This document shows positions 6,721-14,398 of a stretch of DNA of 64,000 nt, piece after piece. Under the pieces are notes generated by a model. That model saw only the letters and a list, made by a program, of their open reading frames with translations. It was not told the origin of the DNA and ran no database searches. The stretch spans positions 1 to 64,000 of the forward strand of contig JAIQGL010000020.1 in NCBI GenBank assembly GCA_020072585.1. Direction: 5' to 3'. The translations under genes and the position numbers were made by a program. Within the stretch, counting starts at the first letter, position 1. Each line of letters begins with the position of its first letter. The stretch is from Terriglobia bacterium (GTDB lineage: Bacteria > Acidobacteriota > Terriglobia > Terriglobales > Acidobacteriaceae).

Positions 6721-8236
6721 CCCAGCGCGTAAGAGGGTGTTACGAAACACATTGCAACCACTGTTGGCAAATTGCTGAATCTTAGAGTGACCGCTGCAAC
6801 AGAACGCGAAGATGTTTAAAGATCTTCAGGCTAGCGCAAACTTTGCCGCCAGCAATGAACCGCCCAGAATGTTGATCATGCGTTTCAAGTTGTAAGCCAT
6901 GACTCCCAAACTGATTTCTGTTTGTGCTCCCCTAGTCCCGCGCAACAGGAATCGCGGATGTCCGAAGATCTGATATTTCAGCGCAGCAAATGGGTGTTCT
7001 GCAATCGATCGCCGCAGCCGCATCGCTTTCGCCGTGGCTCGTTGCTGCATGCGCTCCAGCGCTCCATCCTGCTGGTGCTTCTTCAGTAACCGACGTTTAC
7101 CTACAGTACAACGCGACTTCAGAGGACACGCCCCGCAGACCTCCGGCGGAGCCGCGTAGACCATGTAGCGGTCCTTGCGCTGACGCCGATTCAGACGCTG
7201 TCCTGCTGGACATAAAAATGTGTCGCTGGCCTCCTCATAAAGAAACTGGCTGCGCTGAAACAGGGTCCCGTCTCCACGATTGTTCACTCCTCGGTTCGCC
7301 GGCACGTGCGGAACGATTCCCTTGCTCTCGCATCTTTCCGCCTGTTCTCCATTTGAATAGCCCGCATCTGCCACCACGTTCAGCTTTTGTCCCGGCTCGC
7401 TCACCGCAGCTTGCGCTGCTTCCGCCATCGGCTCCAGACTGCGATTATCCGTGGCTTCCGTGCTTACCTGCTGCGCCACAATCAGAGCATGTTCGGCATC
7501 CACCGCGGTTTGCACGTTGTAGGCCGGAACCTTGCCAGCGGGGGTGCGCATAAAGCGGGCTTCCGGCTCGGGATGCTGCTTTAGTTTCTCCAGCGCTGCC
7601 GCTACCGCTGCTGAATCAATCTCCACTTCTTCCTCAGCATCGGCCTGCTCCATCCCCTCCAGATACCGCTCCAGCGCCCTGCGCTCATGCACGCTTTGGC
7701 TGCTGCTCACGGCGCGAAATTTTGATCCATCGATGGCCACCCACTCGCCCCTCACCAACCCGACAGAACGGGCAAACCGAATCAGTTCCGCTCCCGCATC
7801 CGTTACCGCCGCACCATGCAACCGCCGGAACTCGGCAATCGACTTATGGTCCGGCGCTAGCCGCCCCAGCAACCACATCACCTCAATGTTGCGCTGGCAC
7901 TCGCCTTCCAGCCTTCGCGACGAACGGATCTGATGCAGGTATCCGTACAGATAGAGCCTCAGCAAATCGCGTGGATCATATCCCGGCCGCCCCGTCTCGG
8001 CAGCTTCGGCGCGCGCGAATCCCAACCTCTCCATATCCAACCTGCCGACAAAGGCATCGATCACTCGGCACACATGATTTGCCGGAATCAGTTCCTCCAG
8101 CGTCACTGGAAACAGCGTGCCCTGCTTCCTTCCCACTCCTTGGATATAAGCCATGCCTTGCTACTCGCTCCTGCCCGAATCTTCTCATTCTTTTGTGCAA
8201 CGTCAAGAGTTTCGTAACGGCCTCGTAAGCGCTGGG
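6721..8236 (-). mobile_element. IS1182-family insertion sequence with long imperfect terminal inverted repeats
   Basis: The ends are 6721-6748 and 8209-8236. Read inward, both start CCCAGCGC and finish GTTACGAAAC, matching at 24 of 28 positions. They enclose a single transposase gene with 70-80 bp margins. The short bases outside (TTAG at 6717-6720, TAAG at 8237-8240) do not form an exact target duplication. The element boundary is my inference from the repeats; the true tip could be the inner GTTACGAAAC, with the outer part belonging to a palindromic target. Confidence 0.8.
6826..8154 (-). CDS. IS1182-family transposase
   Basis: 442 residues with the N-terminal DUF772 region (PANHVCRVIDAFV, GRPGYDPRDLLRLYLYGYL, IRSSRRLEGECQRN) and a DDE catalytic core: VAIDGSKFRAV (first Asp), VVADAGYSNGEQ (second Asp) and SIAEHPFAALKY (Glu). 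A Cys-containing insert (CPAGQRL...CGACPLKSRC) is usual for this family. The frame is complete with no stops, so the element may be active. It catalyses cut-and-paste or copy transposition between the terminal repeats at 6721 and 8236. The bases from 8237 to 8526 show no gene. Confidence 0.95.
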   Translation of the reverse strand: MAYIQGVGRKQGTLFPVTLEELIPANHVCRVIDAFVGRLDMERLGFARAEAAETGRPGYDPRDLLRLYLYGYLHQIRSSRRLEGECQRNIEVMWLLGRLAPDHKSIAEFRRLHGAAVTDAGAELIRFARSVGLVRGEWVAIDGSKFRAVSSSQSVHERRALERYLEGMEQADAEEEVEIDSAAVAAALEKLKQHPEPEARFMRTPAGKVPAYNVQTAVDAEHALIVAQQVSTEATDNRSLEPMAEAAQAAVSEPGQKLNVVADAGYSNGEQAERCESKGIVPHVPANRGVNNRGDGTLFQRSQFLYEEASDTFLCPAGQRLNRRQRKDRYMVYAAPPEVCGACPLKSRCTVGKRRLLKKHQQDGALERMQQRATAKAMRLRRSIAEHPFAALKYQIFGHPRFLLRGTRGAQTEISLGVMAYNLKRMINILGGSLLAAKFALA

Positions 8237-8526
8237 TAAGCTGAAATTAAGAGAGGCAAGCCCCGTAGGGGCGGCACAAAATTTTATTCGCGCTCCACTT
8301 TGCTGCGCGCAAGCCTGCGGCGCAAGGAAAGGTTCTTTTGCTCAGCTAACCGAGCACTTACCCCCGTCAACGCGCGCTGCGCGCTTCGGGGACGTACTGG
8401 GCTATCTTCGCGACGCGCCTATCGGCGCTGAGCGTAGATTACCGCTGAATGCTTCATGGGATTTGAGAGTCTGAGCAAACGATAGCTTCTGTGGTGAAGA
8501 GAACCATCTTGAGTAATGCGGCTAAT

Positions 8527-9255
8527 TTAGAAGGGAGGCCTTGCATTCATTGCAGACCATAGGACGCAGTCTTTCAACGCAGGTGCGTAATGCCTTACCA
8601 CAGCGGTTACGGTTTCCATGAACGAGCTGTCGGCCTCGGGGTGAACTCGGATCAATTCCAGACGCTTTTCGGGATCCCAATCGACACCACGGCCGAGAGG
8701 CTCCTGTTCGGGATCCGTTCCATCCATTCCTTCTGTAAAGAGAACCACGCGAACCTCCCGTTCGTATGCGAACATCGGTCGCTTCTTTGTTACGAGATCG
8801 GAAAGCGTAGGAGTTTGCTTGTTACTGCCAGGAATTCCGTAGGTCACTGGATACAGAGGTAAACTGCCAATGGACTCTCGTAGCTTAGCAAACGTCGTTT
8901 GGATTGCGACTCCTTCAATGGAGCGGCAGTAGATGCGCCACAAAGCATGCGACTCGTGGTCTGAGGCGCTCCAGCAATTAACAAACGTCTGCCGACGCCA
9001 CATTTTGATGATCCTCTCGGATCGTTGCATCGCGGCTTCTGGCATCATGTCAGGTGAAGGGAGCGTGATGGGCGGGTGGCGGGAAATCACGTGGGCGAGC
9101 TGGTCACCAGTGAGGGTGATTTCCCACGGATCGCCGAGAACATCCGCTCGCGATAGCCAAAGCTGCTTCTTTTGAAGCAACCAGACGAACCGCGCGAAAC
9201 TCATGTAGCGCCAGACCTTTTCCTCATCGGCGGGAACGGGGCCAGTTTTCGTCAT
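8527..9255 (-). CDS. DUF2971 domain protein
   Basis: 242 residues with the DUF2971 pattern: VWRYMSFARFVWLLQKKQLW, SRADVLGDPWE, VNCWSASDHESHALWRIYC, GVAIQTTFAKLRES and FAYEREVRVVLF. The molecular function of the family is not established; members are common in mobile and defence-rich regions. The start overlaps the stop of the upstream gene by 4 bp (ATGA, 9252-9255), so the two are translationally coupled and probably act together. No membrane segments or signal peptide. Confidence 0.85.
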   Translation of the reverse strand: MTKTGPVPADEEKVWRYMSFARFVWLLQKKQLWLSRADVLGDPWEITLTGDQLAHVISRHPPITLPSPDMMPEAAMQRSERIIKMWRRQTFVNCWSASDHESHALWRIYCRSIEGVAIQTTFAKLRESIGSLPLYPVTYGIPGSNKQTPTLSDLVTKKRPMFAYEREVRVVLFTEGMDGTDPEQEPLGRGVDWDPEKRLELIRVHPEADSSFMETVTAVVRHYAPALKDCVLWSAMNARPPF

Positions 9256-10469
9256 TGAGGCGTTTCCCCGCTAGCTTCTGTATGCGGGGCCGGCCCGCAC
9301 AAATGCACAAAATCTGAAGCAAGATTACCGAAGCATTCGAGTTCAGATTGAGCAAGAAGCACCGCGTTTGAATTGTTTGTGGGGTAAACGTCTCTTGTGA
9401 TCTCAATCTCCGCACTGATTTTCGTCTTTTCCATGACAACAGCTGAAACCCTCGTGGTTTGGCCAAAGAAGCCATTTCGCCGATGACCGACCTCGGATTC
9501 GAAGTGTTGGCGTTCATTTCCCACACGGAATGTGATTTGCATGTCACCATAAAGCGCGGACATCAGCGCTTCCTGACCAATCCCTAGTTTTTCGAGATCC
9601 GAAAGATCAAGCACGATAATCCCCGGGCCAGCCTTTGGGAGTTGCTCACGCTTCTGGTGGAGAATTCCACGCAATCTGAGATGTGTTTTGTCTGGTTTCA
9701 GAAGCTTTGGGTCTGAGCCAAGTGGGTGTACGGCAACGGCAGTGTGGTCGTTCTCTGAACCGGTGTCATCGAATCGAGCAACAAATGGTGCTCTCTCTAC
9801 TAGGTCGGCTTGCTTGATCTGCGCTTTCAGCTTCTCGCTGTCAGTGTAGTCAAAAGTGGGTTCTGCCGCCGCACCCTCCACGACGATACTGTTGTCTTCA
9901 GGTCCGTAATGATATAGCGTCGCTTTCTTTACGTTCCTTTCAGTGAGATCCTTCAGCATCTGCCCAACTCGTTTCGTGGCACGCTTCAATTGCGAAGAAT
10001 AGGCACCAAAATCTTCGGTCATGGAAATCAGGATCGAGAAGCGTGACGGTACCTTGCATAGTCGAGCGAATATTTCTTCGGTGGCGGAGTCTGCGCTGGC
10101 ACGGGCTTCGTCGAGACCAACCTTTCGGATCTCAACAAAGTAATCCTTGTCGCGTGCGACACAAAGATCAGGCCCAGCCTTAGGAGCAAAGGGCTCCATA
10201 GCTACATGAAATCCCTGTCTTCCTAGAAAGACAGCATATCCCATCTCGCCCAAAGTTTCTGCGAAGTCGGCTTTCAGTTTGCTCGCTAATCGAATCGAAT
10301 CACACTTGATCAATCCACTATTGAGAATAAAATCGGCGAGATCGTCAGCGTAGCGCCCCACTAAATTGTTAGCCTGCCTATTCCAAAGAGCCAGGGGGTG
10401 TTGCGAATCGGCCGGTTTGATCAATCGCTCGACCCATTCAGTACCGAAAAGTTGTTCAAGATGTTTCAC
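9252..10469 (-). CDS. PD-(D/E)xK nuclease-like protein of unknown role
   Basis: 405 residues. Near residues 67-116 there is an arrangement typical of the restriction-endonuclease-like fold: a helix with Glu71 (KADFAETLGEMGYAVFLG), then KAGPDLCV with Asp101, then YFVEIRKVG with Glu113 and Arg115/Lys116. Full family membership is unproven. Lys is replaced by Arg or shifted by one, so activity is uncertain. The C-terminal 280 residues have no recognised domain. It is the upstream partner of the DUF2971 gene, overlapping it by 4 bp, and both lie next to an IS. A role in defence or DNA processing is inference. Confidence 0.65.
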   Translation of the reverse strand: MKHLEQLFGTEWVERLIKPADSQHPLALWNRQANNLVGRYADDLADFILNSGLIKCDSIRLASKLKADFAETLGEMGYAVFLGRQGFHVAMEPFAPKAGPDLCVARDKDYFVEIRKVGLDEARASADSATEEIFARLCKVPSRFSILISMTEDFGAYSSQLKRATKRVGQMLKDLTERNVKKATLYHYGPEDNSIVVEGAAAEPTFDYTDSEKLKAQIKQADLVERAPFVARFDDTGSENDHTAVAVHPLGSDPKLLKPDKTHLRLRGILHQKREQLPKAGPGIIVLDLSDLEKLGIGQEALMSALYGDMQITFRVGNERQHFESEVGHRRNGFFGQTTRVSAVVMEKTKISAEIEITRDVYPTNNSNAVLLAQSELECFGNLASDFVHLCGPAPHTEASGETPQ

Positions 10470-10547
10470 CGCTCAATCACACTATTATTTCCGAGTACTA
10501 CCAAATGGTGCAAGGCGCAAATCTGGCGAGCAGGCGAACAGGGTTTC

Positions 10548-12116
10548 TCAATCCAACTCCCTCAACCCTCTCCTCCCCAGATACACACCCAAACTTCCCA
10601 GCAGTGCCAGCGCTGACATGCCTGCAATCGCGTGCGGAGCGCCGACCAGGTGCGCCATAGAACCGGCGACGAGGCAGCCGATCGGAGGCAGTCCGAGGAA
10701 GGCCGTGGAGTAGATGCTCATTACGCGGCCGCGCATCGGGTCTTCCGCCAGATGCTGGAGCGTCGAGTTGATCGTCGCCACGGAGATGATCATGCAGTAT
10801 CCGGCCACCATGAGCAGGAATCCGGAGAGATAGAAGTTGCGCGAGAAGGTAAAGGCGATGATGGCGGCATAAAATCCCACGGAAGCGCGGACCACGAAGA
10901 GCCCGCGGCGGCGGATATACATAAGAGACGCAATGGTGATGGCGCCGAGAAACGCTCCGGCGCCGGAGCAGGCCATGAGCACGCCCAGGCCGGACTCATT
11001 GCTGTGGAGGACGTCGCGGGCGAAGTAAGGAACAAAAGTGAGATAAGGAATGGCCAGCAGGCTGCCGATAGCCACCTGCAACACCAGTGACGACATGGCC
11101 GCGTGCTTGAAGAGATAAGCGAATCCCTGTTGCAGCTTCTCCCAGAGGCGGCCTTCCTGATGATGCGCGGGCTCAACGTAGCGGATGCGGGTTAAGGCCA
11201 CCAGCACGGCCAGGAAGCTCAGTCCGTTGAGGAAGAAATTTCCGGCCACGCCGACCAGGGCCATGGCAAAGCCGCCGAGCGTGGGACCAAGCACGCGCGA
11301 CATGTTGAACTGCGCGGAGTTGATGGCGATGGCGTTGGTGAGGTCTTCTCGGGGAACAAGCTGCGGCATCAGCGCCTGGTAGCTGGGCGTGTTCAATGAC
11401 ATGGCGATGCCGGTGCCCAGCGCCAGCAGCACGATCTCCTTTACGTTGATGAGCGGGTGGCCGTTGACTTTGATGTACGCCAGCGCCGCCATGGTGAAAG
11501 CAAAAAGCATCATGGCCGATTGCGTGATCATGAGCAGCTTGCGCTTGTTCATATGGTCAGCAATCACGCCGCCGATGAGAGCAAACAGCAGAATGGGAAT
11601 GGACGAAGAGAAGCCGACCACGCCCAGCCAGAAAGCGGAGTTGGTGAGCTGAAGCACGAGCCAGCCCTGGGCGATGTTCTGCATCCAGGTGCCGATATTG
11701 GAGAGGAAGTTGCCGGTCCAGAAGAGGCGGAAGTTGCGATGGCGCAGGGCGCGGGCGATGCGCGGAATCTCGATGACGGTGGTTTCGGCGGCGTCCGTCA
11801 CCGCGCCATGGGCGAGACCGTCCACGGCGTCAGCGCGCGGCAGGCTGGGCTCATCGAGCTTTATTTCGACGGGCTTTGATTTGACGGGCTTTAGTTCGCC
11901 GGGCTTGGGTTCGCAGATCGCTGCCGCGATCTTTGCTTGGTCGGTCGCTTCCTCGACTTTTGTTTGTCCGTTCGCATCCGCGACCGGGGGCGGCTCAGCC
12001 GCGCTACCGCCATTGATCTCCGCATCCGTACTCAATTGATCCTGACCCTGTAAGTGGCGGATTCGAATAAATGCCACTCTATAGTGTAAGCTTTTTCGTT
12101 CCCACCGCAGCGGCAC
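10548..12116 (-). CDS. MFS transporter, DHA3/EntS-like exporter family
   Basis: A major-facilitator membrane protein. About 12 transmembrane segments begin near residue 128 (RNFRLFWTGNFLSNIGTWMQ), with GGVIADHMNKRKLL as the loop 2-3 motif and RVLGPTLGGFAMAL further on. This subfamily exports siderophores, macrolides or other small molecules; the substrate cannot be assigned. The first ~115 residues are a hydrophilic Pro/Lys/Glu-rich extension with imperfect KPxE/KPV repeats, unusual for the family. Part of it may be untranslated: an in-frame TTG at LSTDAEINGG, preceded by AGGAT, is an alternative start. It is read away from the M28 peptidase gene. Confidence 0.85.
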   Translation of the reverse strand: MPLRWERKSLHYRVAFIRIRHLQGQDQLSTDAEINGGSAAEPPPVADANGQTKVEEATDQAKIAAAICEPKPGELKPVKSKPVEIKLDEPSLPRADAVDGLAHGAVTDAAETTVIEIPRIARALRHRNFRLFWTGNFLSNIGTWMQNIAQGWLVLQLTNSAFWLGVVGFSSSIPILLFALIGGVIADHMNKRKLLMITQSAMMLFAFTMAALAYIKVNGHPLINVKEIVLLALGTGIAMSLNTPSYQALMPQLVPREDLTNAIAINSAQFNMSRVLGPTLGGFAMALVGVAGNFFLNGLSFLAVLVALTRIRYVEPAHHQEGRLWEKLQQGFAYLFKHAAMSSLVLQVAIGSLLAIPYLTFVPYFARDVLHSNESGLGVLMACSGAGAFLGAITIASLMYIRRRGLFVVRASVGFYAAIIAFTFSRNFYLSGFLLMVAGYCMIISVATINSTLQHLAEDPMRGRVMSIYSTAFLGLPPIGCLVAGSMAHLVGAPHAIAGMSALALLGSLGVYLGRRGLRELD

Positions 12117-12205
12117 GCAGTAGCTGAAAACCCGGATGGAAAAACCCTAATGTGGGAAAACCCGATGTGGGAAACCCAGATATGGGGAAAATCAGGAGCC
12201 AAGAA

Positions 12206-14398
12206 TTGAAACGCGCCAAACTCATCGTCGTCTTATCCGTCTTTGTGATTTCCAGCTTTGCTATGCCGAACCCGGCGGGCTCGGCCCAGCCTGCGCAGGG
12301 CGCAGCGCCACAAGCCGCACCGTCAGCAAGTGCCCCCCAGCGAATTTTCGGTTTTCGCGATTTCAGCAAGCAATATCAGGTGGACCAGGAATTTCTGGCT
12401 GTCCCCAGCCCGGCGCGCGCGGAGCAGCACTTGAAGATACTGACGGCGCTGCCGCACATCGCGGGATCGCCGGAAGATAAAGCGACGGCTGATTATGTGG
12501 CCAAGCAATTCACGGTTGCCGGTCTGGAGACTGAGGTAGTGAAGTATTCAGTGTGGATGAACCGGCCGGCGGAAATCAGCGTGGCCGTGACCGCGCCCGC
12601 GAACGTGAAGATGAATGGCCCCACACGCGAACATGTGGACGGCGATCCCATGGCGGACAGCGCGCGCGTGGTGATGCCGTTTAACGGGTCGTCGCCTTCA
12701 GGCGATGCGGAGGCCGAGGTGGTGTACGCGAACTATGGCCGTCCGGAAGATTTTAAAAAGCTTGAGGAGATGAAGGTCGATGTAAAAGGGAAGATCGTGA
12801 TTGTGCGCTATGGCGATAATTTTCGCGGCGTGAAAAGTTTTGTCGCAGAAGAACATGGCGCCGCCGGAGTGATCATCTATTCGGATCCGATCGATGATGG
12901 CTATTTCAAAGGCGATGCGTATCCCAAGGGGCCGTGGCGTCCGGAGAGCGGTGTGCAGCGCGGGTCGATCCAGTACATGTTCAAATATCCGGGCGACCCG
13001 ACGACGCCGGGAGTTGCGTCGGTGACGTCGCTGCCGGAGTCGCAGCGCGTGCCGCCGGAGAAAGCCGTGGACCTGGCGAAAATTCCCACCACGCCGCTTT
13101 CGTATGGTGACGCGCGTCCCATCCTGGAAAACCTGGCTGGGCCGGAGACGCCGCGCGACTGGCAAGGCGCTCTGCCGTTTACCTATCACGTGGGCCCTGG
13201 CCCGGTGAAAGTAAAGATGCACCTCAAGCAGGATTATCGCTACTGGACGATCTGGAACGTGATCGGAAAAATTCCGGGGACGAAATATCCTGATGAGTGG
13301 GTCGTGCTGGGGAACCATCGTGACGCATGGGTCTACGGCGCGGTCGATCCCAACAGCGGAACCGCGGCCATGCTGGAAACAGTGCATGGGCTCGCGGAAT
13401 TGCTGAAGCACGGCTGGAAGCCGGAGCGAACGATAGTCTTCGGCAGCTGGGATGCCGAGGAGCAAGGTTTGATCGGCTCCACTGAATGGGGCGAGGAGCA
13501 TGAAAAAGATCTGGCCCATGCCGTCGCTTACTTCAATCTGGATGTCGCGGTCTCCGGCACAAACTTTGGCGCGTCAGCGGTGCCAAGTTTGAAAGGCTTT
13601 GTGCGTGACGTGACCAAAGTTGTGCCCAGCCCCAAGGGCGGAATGCTATACAACGTATGGAAGGACGAAAGGGCAAATCGCGCTGACCGCCGTCCTGACT
13701 CAGGCCAGAACCGCGGACCGAACGCGCGCGTGGAAAATGATGTTCCCGTGGGCGACCTCGGCAGCGGCTCCGACTACAGCGTTTTCATCCAGCATCTGGG
13801 CATTCCATCCACTGACATGACGTCAAGCGGCTCTTACGGCGTGTATCACTCGGCCTTTGACAACTTCAACTGGTTCAAGAAATTTGGCGATCCCACATTC
13901 GTTTACGAGCAGGAAATGGCGCGTGTGTTCGGCGTGGAAGCGCTGCACATGGCCGCGGCTGACGTTTTGCCGTATGACTACGAGCTGTATGGCAAAGAGA
14001 TTGGCGCTTACATTGATAACTCTCGTGACAAAGCCGCGCGCGTGCTGGGCGGCAGCGCACCCGATTTCAGCAAGGCCTCCGATGCAGCCAGGCGCTTTAT
14101 GAATGCCGGCGCAAAGATTCTGGCCATCCAGAAAAGTCCGCCGCAGGATTCCGCCAGGCTGAACCAGGCGCTCATTGGTGCGGAGCGCGCGTTGCTCTCT
14201 CCGCAGGGACTACCAAACCGGCCATGGTTCAGGCACGTGATATATGCGCCGGGACAGTACACCGGATACGCGGCCGTGGTGATTCCCGGCGTGAATGAGT
14301 CCATCGACGCAAAGGACGCGCAACTCACAGCGGCACAGCTACAGGTATTAACGGACGCTCTCAACCATGCTGCCGCCGTGCTCGAAGGATATCAATGA
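12206..14398 (+). CDS. Secreted M28 zinc peptidase, glutamate carboxypeptidase II-like
   Basis: A two-zinc aminopeptidase/carboxypeptidase with three domains: a PA-like insert (about 120-300, with KGKIVIVRYGDNFRGVKSF), the M28 catalytic domain (LGNHRDAWVYGAVDPNSGTA with the His-x-Asp ligand pair, SWDAEEQGLIGS with the catalytic Glu-Glu, NLDVAVSG, and GVYHSAFDN with the last His ligand) and a transferrin-receptor-like dimerisation domain at the C-terminus. I choose the TTG at 12206: AGGAG at 12194-12198 is 7 nt upstream, and it places MKRAKLIVVLSVFVISSFAM directly as a signal peptide. The longer frame from GTG 12152 adds residues encoded by a GGGAAACCC-type repeat. It likely digests peptides outside the cytoplasm. 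Confidence 0.92.
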   Translation: MKRAKLIVVLSVFVISSFAMPNPAGSAQPAQGAAPQAAPSASAPQRIFGFRDFSKQYQVDQEFLAVPSPARAEQHLKILTALPHIAGSPEDKATADYVAKQFTVAGLETEVVKYSVWMNRPAEISVAVTAPANVKMNGPTREHVDGDPMADSARVVMPFNGSSPSGDAEAEVVYANYGRPEDFKKLEEMKVDVKGKIVIVRYGDNFRGVKSFVAEEHGAAGVIIYSDPIDDGYFKGDAYPKGPWRPESGVQRGSIQYMFKYPGDPTTPGVASVTSLPESQRVPPEKAVDLAKIPTTPLSYGDARPILENLAGPETPRDWQGALPFTYHVGPGPVKVKMHLKQDYRYWTIWNVIGKIPGTKYPDEWVVLGNHRDAWVYGAVDPNSGTAAMLETVHGLAELLKHGWKPERTIVFGSWDAEEQGLIGSTEWGEEHEKDLAHAVAYFNLDVAVSGTNFGASAVPSLKGFVRDVTKVVPSPKGGMLYNVWKDERANRADRRPDSGQNRGPNARVENDVPVGDLGSGSDYSVFIQHLGIPSTDMTSSGSYGVYHSAFDNFNWFKKFGDPTFVYEQEMARVFGVEALHMAAADVLPYDYELYGKEIGAYIDNSRDKAARVLGGSAPDFSKASDAARRFMNAGAKILAIQKSPPQDSARLNQALIGAERALLSPQGLPNRPWFRHVIYAPGQYTGYAAVVIPGVNESIDAKDAQLTAAQLQVLTDALNHAAAVLEGYQ

